64,000 bases of DNA from Zobellia galactanivorans (GTDB taxonomy: Bacteria > Bacteroidota > Bacteroidia > Flavobacteriales > Flavobacteriaceae), in the NCBI RefSeq assembly GCF_000973105.1, contig NC_015844.1, forward strand, positions 4,212,501 through 4,276,500. Direction: 5' to 3'. The translations under genes were made by a program, and so were the position numbers. The notes beneath the pieces are model-generated. The model was not told the DNA's origin. It saw only the letters and a list, made by a program, of their open reading frames with translations, and did not search any database. Every line of letters starts with the position of its first letter. Within the stretch, counting starts at the first letter, position 1. Below, in pieces: positions 1-8,050 of this stretch.

Positions 1-591
1 CGATCTATGGTTGCTCTTTACGTTCCAAAAATCGCCTGCCCCTGCATACCAGATATTGTCGTCGGTAGGGTCTACGGCCAGTTCGCTCAAACGCGTTCCC
101 TCTTGTTCGTAATACCAACCCTTTTCAAATGATTTGGGGTCGTTGGGGTCTATGTTTACGTCTTTATGGCTTCCGCCCAATTCCGTGGTCTTTTTCCAGC
201 TTCGGCCCCGATCAAGGGTTTCAAAGACCCAACCGTTCCAATCGATGGCCATACCGTAGTCGGGGTTTTGCAGGGAGAATTCAATATCTAAGACCCGTTT
301 CATGTCGTGGCCCAACCCATCGTGGTCTTTTAGCGAATGCCAAGATTTTCCGTTGTCCCATGTTCCGTAGCTCACATGCATATCGGGGCCCATAAACATC
401 ACGTTGGCGTCGGTGGGGTGGTTCCAGAATTCTTCGCAATAGCCAGACATTCCCGGACCGAAATTCTTCCATTCAATGGAAGGATCCGATGCTATTTTCT
501 CCGTTTTGATCTGTTGAAAAAAGTCTTTGGTCTGGGCTTGAAGTGTCATAGTAAGACATCCCAATACTAGAAATAAAGTCGTTTTTTTCAT
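1..591 (-). CDS. Secreted Asp-box (BNR/sortilin-like) beta-propeller protein, 3' end outside window
   Basis: The ATG reads from 591 leftwards with no stop before the window edge, giving the first 197 residues. A signal peptide is visible (MKKTTLFLVLGCLTMTLQAQ). The mature start (DFFQQIKTEKIASDPS, then NFGPGMSG) closely matches the start of the protein at 2437-5067, so the two are paralogues. Asp-box motifs such as DNGKSWH and DRGRSWK are seen, as in sialidase, sortilin and GH74 propellers. It is the last visible gene of the long minus-strand operon, and its start codon abuts the stop of the deacetylase gene. Enzyme or binding protein cannot be decided from sequence; a role on the same glycan is inferred from position. 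Confidence 0.85.
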   Translation of the reverse strand, partial: MKKTTLFLVLGCLTMTLQAQTKDFFQQIKTEKIASDPSIEWKNFGPGMSGYCEEFWNHPTDANVMFMGPDMHVSYGTWDNGKSWHSLKDHDGLGHDMKRVLDIEFSLQNPDYGMAIDWNGWVFETLDRGRSWKKTTELGGSHKDVNIDPNDPKSFEKGWYYEQEGTRLSELAVDPTDDNIWYAGAGDFWNVKSNHRS

Positions 592-1416
592 CTATTTGTT
601 TTTTTCAATGGTTTTCGGTTTATTTTGTGGTGTACGGGTCTTTATGTATTTCGCAACCTCGACTAGGGGAGCGATCCATATTTCATCTTGTTTTTCGCGC
701 AAATAGGCTATCAATTCTTGATGGGCCTCTACCGAAACATTCAGGGGGCTACCACCTCCCACACCATGGAAGAGAAAGACCAAAAGAGTATTGCTTTCTA
801 TAGCTTGGTCGACCAATTGTTTCATTTCCTGTCCAGTGTGCCCTTTCATGCCGAAGCAATTGATATCGTCAAGGTCTATTTGCCCTGCTGTCATCATGTT
901 TCGTTTAACTCCCCGGGCCGCAATAAATTCACCTTTAAGGTAGGGGAAGAACAATACGGAGTCTATTTTCATGTGACCGCAGGGATATGCGAAGGTGCGT
1001 TCGGTTTTACCGTCAATAGAGTGGAGTAAGGTGTTGGTAATCTTAATTTCATTGACTACCCGGTCTAAGGTAAAGTTGGCCAAGTCCTTTTCGGGTGAAA
1101 GCGGTTTTTTTCGACCAGGTTTATTGATGCAAGGATGGGTTAAGCTATGGTTGCCCAGTTCATGGCCGTTTTGGGCCGCTGAACGCCATTCGTCAAGTCT
1201 TTTGTTCAGGGTTTCCGATTCGCCGATCAAATAAAACGTAGCTCTAAGTCCATGTTCGTCCAAAGCGGGAATTACGTTGTCAAGGTGCTCGTTTAATGCA
1301 TCGTCGTAAGTAAGCACTACGGCACATTTTTTAGTGTTCCAGAGCTTGTTTTCCTGCGCGACGAGGCTCTGAAAACCAATAGTGATAAGCAGCGATAAAA
1401 GGAGCTTGAAATGCAT
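592..1416 (-). CDS. Secreted polysaccharide deacetylase (NodB/CE4-like)
   Basis: 274 residues with an N-terminal signal peptide ending near SLVAQ. NodB-fold motifs are visible in order: TYDD at residues 36-39 (catalytic base and metal Asp), HSLTH with H90 and H94 as metal ligands, YPCGH as a variant third motif, and FLFHG near the C terminus as the LxH-type motif. The family removes N- or O-acetyl groups from carbohydrates using a divalent metal. The gene sits 3 bases from the GH43-like gene and directly abuts the partial Asp-box gene, so it is co-transcribed. A role in removing acetyl groups from the target polysaccharide is inferred; peptidoglycan or chitooligosaccharide as substrate cannot be excluded. 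Confidence 0.85.
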   Translation of the reverse strand: MHFKLLLSLLITIGFQSLVAQENKLWNTKKCAVVLTYDDALNEHLDNVIPALDEHGLRATFYLIGESETLNKRLDEWRSAAQNGHELGNHSLTHPCINKPGRKKPLSPEKDLANFTLDRVVNEIKITNTLLHSIDGKTERTFAYPCGHMKIDSVLFFPYLKGEFIAARGVKRNMMTAGQIDLDDINCFGMKGHTGQEMKQLVDQAIESNTLLVFLFHGVGGGSPLNVSVEAHQELIAYLREKQDEIWIAPLVEVAKYIKTRTPQNKPKTIEKNK

Positions 1417-1419
1417 GGT

Positions 1420-2418
1420 TTACTTTTGTTTATGGTTTTGTGGCTTCCAGGTAAAGCGGTCTATACTCACCCCTCTGTAAGGCCATTCTACACTTGATAT
1501 ATACCACTGCCCATCTTCACCCTGAAAAATCTCGGGGGCATGTGCCTTTAACACGGTAATTTCCTTTTCTTGGTCAACCCCAAAATTGGTTAGGTCATTC
1601 GACTGATAGACATAGGCTTTGTGGGTATAGGCGCCTTGAATATCCTTGCCGTCCCATCCACCTTCCCAGGCACAGACAAAAAGGTAAAAGGAATTGTTAT
1701 GAAACAATAGACTGGGAGATTCTGGGTCGAATTGATTCGTTTTGAGAATGGTTTTGGGTTCGCTCCAGTGTATTAAATCTTTGGAAGTCACCATACGGAC
1801 ACTTTTAATGGAACAGTAGGTCAGGTAATATGTGCCTTTATATAAAAGTAAATTGGGATCTCGTGCGCCATCGGGGTCTGAAAAGAGTTCTCCTTTTGGT
1901 TCCCAATCATAGAGATTATCGGAAACAGCCAAACGGATAGGGCTATGGCCGTATACCATTTGAAAGCGTCCGTCTTTTCTAACGACATAAGGGGCGTGGT
2001 TTGCAGGTATTTCACCGGGTCGGTCTCTAGGGGCGAGTATCTTGGGAAGGTCGTTATAATGGTTTTCTTTTAGGGTTTCCTTGAAATTTGTAGCCCGTGA
2101 CACGGCGTGAAAAGAAGCGTATTCACCTTCATGTATCCCCTTGTTGAGCGGTTTGGTTTCCACGAGGGGGTGGGTAATGCCGAATATGTGCCATAAGCCG
2201 TCATCGCCCTTTACAAAGGTGTGGTCGTTGGGCACCCATTCGTCGTACCATTTGCCCTCTTTCAGGTTTGGGGTGTCGGGACCGAAAAAATAGTCTCCGT
2301 CCGCTTTGTATACGCGTACGTATTGATTGGCCTGTTCGGGTACCAAAAGCTCTGCTTGGGCGTGTAGGCCGTAGGTTATACCGCATAGGGTCGAGAGTAA
2401 AAAGGAAAGGTTTTTCAT
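1420..2418 (-). CDS. Secreted five-bladed beta-propeller glycosidase (GH43/GH32-like)
   Basis: 332 residues with a signal peptide (cleavage after about LHAQA). The repeat pattern is that of the GH43/GH32/GH68 superfamily: WVPNDHTF with candidate base D65, GARDPNLLLYKGTYYLTY with D187 as the RDP-type transition-state stabiliser, and two candidate acids, E233 in DPESPSLLF or E306 in HAPEIFQ. The RDP motif recalls GH32, while overall length and layout recall single-domain GH43. It would cleave a terminal sugar in the periplasm or outside the cell. It lies in the middle of the operon, 18 bases from the Asp-box gene. Family assignment is by motif and substrate is unknown. Confidence 0.75.
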   Translation of the reverse strand: MKNLSFLLSTLCGITYGLHAQAELLVPEQANQYVRVYKADGDYFFGPDTPNLKEGKWYDEWVPNDHTFVKGDDGLWHIFGITHPLVETKPLNKGIHEGEYASFHAVSRATNFKETLKENHYNDLPKILAPRDRPGEIPANHAPYVVRKDGRFQMVYGHSPIRLAVSDNLYDWEPKGELFSDPDGARDPNLLLYKGTYYLTYCSIKSVRMVTSKDLIHWSEPKTILKTNQFDPESPSLLFHNNSFYLFVCAWEGGWDGKDIQGAYTHKAYVYQSNDLTNFGVDQEKEITVLKAHAPEIFQGEDGQWYISSVEWPYRGVSIDRFTWKPQNHKQK

Positions 2419-2436
2419 GCTTCTTGGGTGTTCTGG

Positions 2437-5067
2437 TTAGTTCTGGGTGGTTATGGACTTGTTCGGTTTTGGGTGCTGTGCTACGTACCATCCACTACCT
2501 CGTGTTGAAGCGTAAAACTTGCCCGGGGTATAGTTGTCTATGGCAATATCGTTGATGCGATCGCTTTGGCCGTTGCCCTTATTTATTTTTGACCATGACT
2601 TTCCTCCATCTTGTGAAAGGTAGGTGCCTGCATTTTTTGTACCGATGGAGACATTGCCCAAGGTAGAGACCAAAATGGTGTTCGGGTTGTAGTAGGCCGT
2701 TTCAATACGGTTGGTCCAAGGGTGGTCAAAAATCCGTTTCCAAGTACGAAGGCCGTCGTTACTGACCCAAACCCCTCCGGCATTGGGTTTTCCCCTTTTG
2801 CTACCTGCGGTAATATAGGCTTTTCCGTCTCTAGAGAAATGGATGTCGTTAATGCCTTGGTCGCCCGATATTTTTTCGGTGGAGGAAACCTTACTCCAAT
2901 ACTTGCCGTTGTCAATCGATTTAAAGAGTCCCCCTCCTTTGTTCTGTATGGCTACGTAAAGCGTCTTGGGGTCCTTAGGGTCGAAGGCGATTTTTGTTGC
3001 ATCACGGGAATCGGGCAGGCCTGTATTCGCTTCTTGCCATGTTTTTCCGCCGTCGTATGTTTTGTGTACTCCAAAACCCGTTACCGAATTCCCGACCCAT
3101 TCCAGGTCCGTAGAACGCTTGGGTACCACAAAATACATGTTGTCGGGATTGTCAGGGTCTATGATAAGATGGTTTTGGTGTACACTTTGGTCACCACTGT
3201 GGGGTTTTGTTTCCCATTTAGGGATTGCTATGCCCTGCTCTTGCCACGTTTTTCCATTATCAATGGACTTTAGAAATTTGCCTTTTGCCGCCTGTCTAAA
3301 GAACAAAGCGTAATGGATCATCGTATCTTTAGGATGTATGGCGTACCAACTCAAGGAGGTTTCATTGTCAAGAAAATTATGTGACTCCGCAGCTTGTGCC
3401 CCTGGACGTAACTTAGGTCCTTCGTTGTTGGTAATCCATAGACTGTTTTCGCCGGCCATACAGAATACCTTGTGCCTTACTTCGGGATGTTGGTAGAAAC
3501 CGTGGCCGGGCAGATTGCTGTTTCCCGCTCCGACATAACTTTCCGTACCGGGAGTGGTATACTCGTCATCGATATCTACCCAGGTTTCGCCTTTGTCGTA
3601 GCTCATAAGCGATATTTTGGCCATTTGGGTATGAAGTACGGTTCCGTCGGCATTCCACCGAACAAAATTGGAACCTTTACGTTCGTAAAAATCACGGTCT
3701 ACCCAATCTTTCAAATAACGGAGGGAAATATTGGTTCCCATAGGGTTGCCCCTGTCGGTCCAATAGGCGTAGTCTTTAGAACCTTTTTTCCATGCCTTTC
3801 CGTTTCGCAGGGCAACATGCCATGTCTTCCCCCCATCTTTGCTGCGCCATATTTGCCCAGGTTTGAAATTATTTCGCGAGGCATTGGAATATTCGTTGTT
3901 CAGGTAAATGTTGTTGGCATCATTGGGGTCTACCGCAATGGTATTGAAACGAATGGTAATGGCCGAGGGCATCTCAGGATATTTCTTTTTGAATTCACCG
4001 TCTTTCATACCAAAAACATAGGCGGCACAGTGTACATAGCTCTTTTTGATATCGGCGTTGTTTTGAAATTGACGCATGTCTAGGCTTAGGTTGCCTTGTA
4101 GTTTTTGCCAAGTTTCCCCACGGTCTACACTCTTGAAGATACCCCCTTTGTCATCGGTCAATGTCTTCCCGTCGGGTTTCCACATAGGATTGGAGATAAC
4201 GTAGAGCGTAAGGGTGTTGGTGCCAGGGTCGTAATGGTGCGCCATGGCCCGCATTACGTCATAATCGAAGCCCTTGGTCTTCTGTTTCCAGTGTTTTGCC
4301 CCATCGGTACTTTTGTAAAAACCGTAGTTGGTGCTGGCATAGATCGTGTTCGAATCTTTCGGGTCAACCAATAGGGTTTCGAATTGGGTATCGGGGTGAA
4401 ACCCCTTGTTCATGAGTTTCCAGGTTTTTCCCTTGTCGGTACTTTTCCATAGTTTGTTGAGGCTGGGCTTATGTTCTTTTGAGCCATGGGGTTGGCTATT
4501 CGGAAAGAGCATTCTTCCCAAATGCCGCATTTCGCCACCTCCTGCATACCAAATGGCATCATTTTTCGGGTCTACCGCTACACACGACACATATTTGCCC
4601 TCGAATACCGGATGGTTCAGGTTCTGCCATGATCGCCCGCGGTCATGGGTAACAAAGATGCCCTTGTTCTTGTCATCGCTACAAAAACCGAAATCGGGGT
4701 TTTGACGTGAAAAATCGATACTGAACAACTGCATGGGGCCTCGTTGGCCTTCCCTGTAACCCGTAGCATCTTCATCGAGCATGGTATTGTAGGTTTTTCC
4801 TTGGTCGAAAGAAACGTAGGAATTTCCCATATTAGGACTGATATAAAGGGAGTTGGGGTCGGTCGGATGCCAAAAGGCACATTTGTTGTTTCCGCTCATT
4901 CCCGGGCCGAATTGCTGCCAAACCACCGAGGGGTCGGAGGCTAGGTCTTGGGTCTTTAGGCGCTCAAAAAAGTCCTTGTTCCCATCCGTATTTTGCCCGT
5001 AGGTCGATATACCGCATAAAACCGTGAATAACAATGTTATCTTGGGGGCTATCATCTTTTTATTCAT
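2437..5067 (-). CDS. Large secreted Asp-box (BNR) beta-propeller protein, function unknown
   Basis: 876 residues with a signal peptide. About twelve Asp-box motifs of the form S/T-x-D-x-G-x-T/S-W are spread along the whole length (for example SFDQGKTY, THDRGRSW, STDKGKTW, SKDGGKTW, SIDNGKTW, SQDGGKSW). The size and number of boxes fit two stacked propellers, as in GH74 xyloglucanases, or a sortilin/VPS10-type ten-bladed wheel. No signature of a sialidase (FRIP, Arg triad) was seen. It is a paralogue of the partial gene at 1-591. It stands between a GH16 gene and a GH43-like gene, so a hydrolase, lyase or glycan-binding function is plausible but not shown. Confidence 0.8.
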   Translation of the reverse strand: MNKKMIAPKITLLFTVLCGISTYGQNTDGNKDFFERLKTQDLASDPSVVWQQFGPGMSGNNKCAFWHPTDPNSLYISPNMGNSYVSFDQGKTYNTMLDEDATGYREGQRGPMQLFSIDFSRQNPDFGFCSDDKNKGIFVTHDRGRSWQNLNHPVFEGKYVSCVAVDPKNDAIWYAGGGEMRHLGRMLFPNSQPHGSKEHKPSLNKLWKSTDKGKTWKLMNKGFHPDTQFETLLVDPKDSNTIYASTNYGFYKSTDGAKHWKQKTKGFDYDVMRAMAHHYDPGTNTLTLYVISNPMWKPDGKTLTDDKGGIFKSVDRGETWQKLQGNLSLDMRQFQNNADIKKSYVHCAAYVFGMKDGEFKKKYPEMPSAITIRFNTIAVDPNDANNIYLNNEYSNASRNNFKPGQIWRSKDGGKTWHVALRNGKAWKKGSKDYAYWTDRGNPMGTNISLRYLKDWVDRDFYERKGSNFVRWNADGTVLHTQMAKISLMSYDKGETWVDIDDEYTTPGTESYVGAGNSNLPGHGFYQHPEVRHKVFCMAGENSLWITNNEGPKLRPGAQAAESHNFLDNETSLSWYAIHPKDTMIHYALFFRQAAKGKFLKSIDNGKTWQEQGIAIPKWETKPHSGDQSVHQNHLIIDPDNPDNMYFVVPKRSTDLEWVGNSVTGFGVHKTYDGGKTWQEANTGLPDSRDATKIAFDPKDPKTLYVAIQNKGGGLFKSIDNGKYWSKVSSTEKISGDQGINDIHFSRDGKAYITAGSKRGKPNAGGVWVSNDGLRTWKRIFDHPWTNRIETAYYNPNTILVSTLGNVSIGTKNAGTYLSQDGGKSWSKINKGNGQSDRINDIAIDNYTPGKFYASTRGSGWYVAQHPKPNKSITTQN

Positions 5068-5100
5068 GTCATTTTTATTTAAGTGAACGACCTAGGGACC

Positions 5101-6384
5101 TTATTTGGTCAAATGGATATAGACCGTACTTTCGTCAAGGCTATTTTTTTTATTCCCCTTTAACGGACGTATATGGGCCGAGAGCTTATAAGGGGATCCG
5201 AGCGGTAATTTTTGATCCAATTGCAAGGTGTATTCCAGGTTGGCATATCCGGCATAGGCCGTGAGAATCGCTTCCTTTATTTTTTTGCCTTCGTTGTCAA
5301 ACAGTATAAATGCTATTTCACGGTCTTCGTTCGCTTGATACGAAAGGGGGATTTCTAGGGATTTTGATCGTTTGTGTTCGATGGTCGCACTAGGAAACGT
5401 TACGTTTTCGTGGTACAGTTTTAGGGTGGGGTCTTTTTCTACTTCGGAATTAGGGTCGTTTACATCGACCAATCGGTAGGCCCTGACCCAATCGTAATAG
5501 ACTGTGTTCTTGCTCGGGTCAGATAGCTCTTCGGCATTAGGAAGTTCGATCCAGGGAAAAGGATAGGTTTCGTTTACCAGACGCATGTACATTGGCTGGT
5601 CAAAAGGTTTCTTCTTTACCTTGTCATAGAATTTTTGGTGTTTGGGCGGCCTGTTGTTATAGTAATAGCTAGCGGTGCTTTCATCGCGCCACCATCCTCC
5701 ATAAACATTAAAGTCTTCGGAGGTAAGCTTGGCGTCTTCGAACTTTACTTGAGGTGCCCTGTGGTCATATTTTTTTCCGTTGCAATCGGTATACCAAAAA
5801 TGGGCATTGGAATGCATGCCACTGGCAAAATAACTTCCATTGAAATCGCCTTCGCGTCCGATAGATTCATGAATGTCCCATTCCAAACCGTAGCGGTCAC
5901 AATCCTTAGGCCCTTTGAAATTATTGGAGCTTGAAAACCAAAAGGTGGTAGACATCGTTGTGGCCGCGGCTTTGACGCGACATTCGTAATACCCGAATTT
6001 CGTCGCCTTTTTAGACACTACTGCGGCACCTGCTATGTTAAAGGTAATGTCTTTGCCGTAGGCATGTACAATAGTGTCTTTCTCTAATTTTTTTCCTTCC
6101 ATCTTTAAAAACCCGTCTCCTACCGAAACCTGTGAGGACATAAAAAGACCTGGGGCCCTGCCGATCCAGGTCGGGTGGTGGTCGAGCCATTTGGTGGTGT
6201 CGAGTTCGGTACCGTTGAACTCGTCGGAAAAGTCAGGGTTTAGCACCCATCGCTTGCCCATAGGTGGTTTGGGTGGACCTTGGCGTGTTTCTTTGTCGGT
6301 GGAACTATAGGTTTTAGGGGGCTCTTGGGCAAAAAGATTGGCGTTTACAAGAACGAGGGTCAAAATAGCTTGTTTAAGAATCAT
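5101..6384 (-). CDS. GH16 endo-galactanase with C-terminal extension
   Basis: 427 residues with a signal peptide ending near NLFAQ. The GH16 domain covers about residues 35-315 and carries the catalytic motif EWDIHE, with nucleophile E168, D170 and acid/base E173. The preceding strand reads YYECRVKAAATTMSTTFWF; the MS-S/T-FW form is typical of agarase, porphyranase and kappa-carrageenase branches rather than laminarinases. Residues of about 316-427 form an extra beta-rich region (LEIPLSYQANEDREIAF and on) that could be a binding module; no T9SS signal is seen. The enzyme would cut internal beta-1,4 galactosidic bonds. It is 12 bases from the neighbouring sulfatase gene. Exact specificity (agar, porphyran or carrageenan) is not decidable here. 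Confidence 0.9.
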   Translation of the reverse strand: MILKQAILTLVLVNANLFAQEPPKTYSSTDKETRQGPPKPPMGKRWVLNPDFSDEFNGTELDTTKWLDHHPTWIGRAPGLFMSSQVSVGDGFLKMEGKKLEKDTIVHAYGKDITFNIAGAAVVSKKATKFGYYECRVKAAATTMSTTFWFSSSNNFKGPKDCDRYGLEWDIHESIGREGDFNGSYFASGMHSNAHFWYTDCNGKKYDHRAPQVKFEDAKLTSEDFNVYGGWWRDESTASYYYNNRPPKHQKFYDKVKKKPFDQPMYMRLVNETYPFPWIELPNAEELSDPSKNTVYYDWVRAYRLVDVNDPNSEVEKDPTLKLYHENVTFPSATIEHKRSKSLEIPLSYQANEDREIAFILFDNEGKKIKEAILTAYAGYANLEYTLQLDQKLPLGSPYKLSAHIRPLKGNKKNSLDESTVYIHLTK

Positions 6385-6396
6385 TTTTAATAGGTA

Positions 6397-8013
6397 TTAT
6401 TTTTTTAAGATTAGCGGAGTTACGGGGCCTATGCCGTTCACCGGAGCGTCATGTGCCGTTTCATGAAGGTCATATTGAGGAATGACCCGCAATAGTTCAT
6501 CGCGTTCTTTTCTATGGGCTTGCGATACTTTGCCCCAGTCGGTGATTTTTGGAAAACTGATCAGGTCTTCGGGTGTTCGGCTCACATCGTACCAGACATT
6601 GTTTCCATCCTTTAGAACAAGATTTCCTCTTACGATCTGGGTTTCCTTATGATATGCGTAAATCCAATTTCTATGTGTTTTTTTATCGGTAGTTAAAAAC
6701 GGAAGCAAGCTTTCTCCGTTAATTTCGTAGCTGTCGGGTATTTCAACCTGGGCAATGTCGGCAATGGTAGGAAGCATATCTGAGATATTCACCAACACAT
6801 CTTGTAAGCCTTTCTTGGTCATATGCATACCGGGGGCATAGATAATCAAGGGGACATGGGTTCCCTTTTGCGAAATAGGGCTCGATTTCCCATAACCGCT
6901 CGTACCATTGTCGGCACAGAAAATGAAAATGGTGTTGTTTTCGATACCGAGCTCCTTGAATTTGTTTATGTACTGCCAAACTTGATAATCGAGATAGTTG
7001 ATGTGATGGTGGATACCACTTTCGGTAACCGTACCATGGGTGTTGTATACTCCCTTGTCTCCGGTGATATGGGGTTCGATACGGGAGTATTTGGTGCCGT
7101 CCCAGTTAATCTTCGGGGTGCCGGGCCATTTGTTTCCAGAACCTGGGTGAAGAAAGTCCCATGCATCATGACCTAGGTGGCTGGTGTGGTAAACAAAGAA
7201 GGGTTCGCCTTCCTTTTGTTTTCTTTCCATGAACTCAAAGATGAAATCGAGTTCTACATCGGGACCAAAGGTGTTCAGGCCAAATTCTTTTTTTGCCTTT
7301 TTAGTGTTCGGCCACCAAACCAGCTTTTTGTTGGTGCCCGGGTGGTTCATGAGTTGTACGTGCGGTTTCCAGTACCAACCGGATTGCACATAGCTTTTCT
7401 TGTGAATTTCTTTATTGGTATCCGCATTGAAAATCTTCTTTTTCCCGTTTACTTTTCTAGTCTCTAACCGGAAGTCCGTAGTATGAATGGCTTTGTTGTA
7501 AGAGCCTTCACCAGGGGTAAAACAGCCTTCGTCAAAAGCGAAGCCCTCTATGTTCATTTGGGTTTTTCCCGCCCAAAAAGTGGCATACCCACCCGCTTTG
7601 GCCACATTTGCAATGGAGTGGGGGGAACTATCGTATAAGTTCCAAGAGCCCTTGCCGTCGGGTGCCTTGCCCTTGTCTTTGTTATGCCACCATTTGTGTA
7701 AGTGGGCATATCTACCGGTCATCATCATGGCCCTACTTGGGCCGCATACCGTGGCTGCCCAAGCGGTCTTTATATAACAGCCTTCTTCGGCCAGTTGGTT
7801 TAGTACCGGGGTTTTGGCGCGGTATTGAATATCGGAGCTGTTGCCCCCTTTCGGAGGACTCCAAACCGTAGAACCGTAAATGGGAAGTTCCCGAGCGCTA
7901 ATATCATCGGCATACAAAAGGATGATGTTCGGTTTTTCTTGGGCCATTGCATTGGAGGAAATGATGATGCTTCCTAGCAAGGCCCATAGGGTTTTGTGGT
8001 TTGTGACTTTCAT
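6397..8013 (-). CDS. Secreted formylglycine sulfatase (S1 family), atypical active site
   Basis: The chosen start at 8013 gives MKVTNHKTLWALLG, a proper signal peptide ending at AMAQ; the open frame extends 75 bases upstream, but that part overlaps the end of the preceding gene and has no signal sequence. About 538 residues. The sulfatase signature C-G-P-S-R is present with C90 as the residue converted to formylglycine, and the metal-site ADD and ADNG motifs are visible. Where most S1 sulfatases have G-K-x-H, this one has G-K-T-Q (K150, Q152), so the usual histidine is replaced. The segment between the ADD motif and the signature is also longer than in the neighbouring sulfatases. It probably removes sulfate from the same glycan, with an unusual position or subfamily. 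Confidence 0.88.
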   Translation of the reverse strand: MKVTNHKTLWALLGSIIISSNAMAQEKPNIILLYADDISARELPIYGSTVWSPPKGGNSSDIQYRAKTPVLNQLAEEGCYIKTAWAATVCGPSRAMMMTGRYAHLHKWWHNKDKGKAPDGKGSWNLYDSSPHSIANVAKAGGYATFWAGKTQMNIEGFAFDEGCFTPGEGSYNKAIHTTDFRLETRKVNGKKKIFNADTNKEIHKKSYVQSGWYWKPHVQLMNHPGTNKKLVWWPNTKKAKKEFGLNTFGPDVELDFIFEFMERKQKEGEPFFVYHTSHLGHDAWDFLHPGSGNKWPGTPKINWDGTKYSRIEPHITGDKGVYNTHGTVTESGIHHHINYLDYQVWQYINKFKELGIENNTIFIFCADNGTSGYGKSSPISQKGTHVPLIIYAPGMHMTKKGLQDVLVNISDMLPTIADIAQVEIPDSYEINGESLLPFLTTDKKTHRNWIYAYHKETQIVRGNLVLKDGNNVWYDVSRTPEDLISFPKITDWGKVSQAHRKERDELLRVIPQYDLHETAHDAPVNGIGPVTPLILKK

Positions 8014-8050
8014 TGTTCTGGTTTTGAAGCGGTTTTTAAATTGTCTGAAT

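Noticed and set aside
2437-5067. Calling the Asp-box protein a sialidase
   Set aside because: Asp boxes alone are shared by many propellers; no FRIP motif or arginine triad was found.
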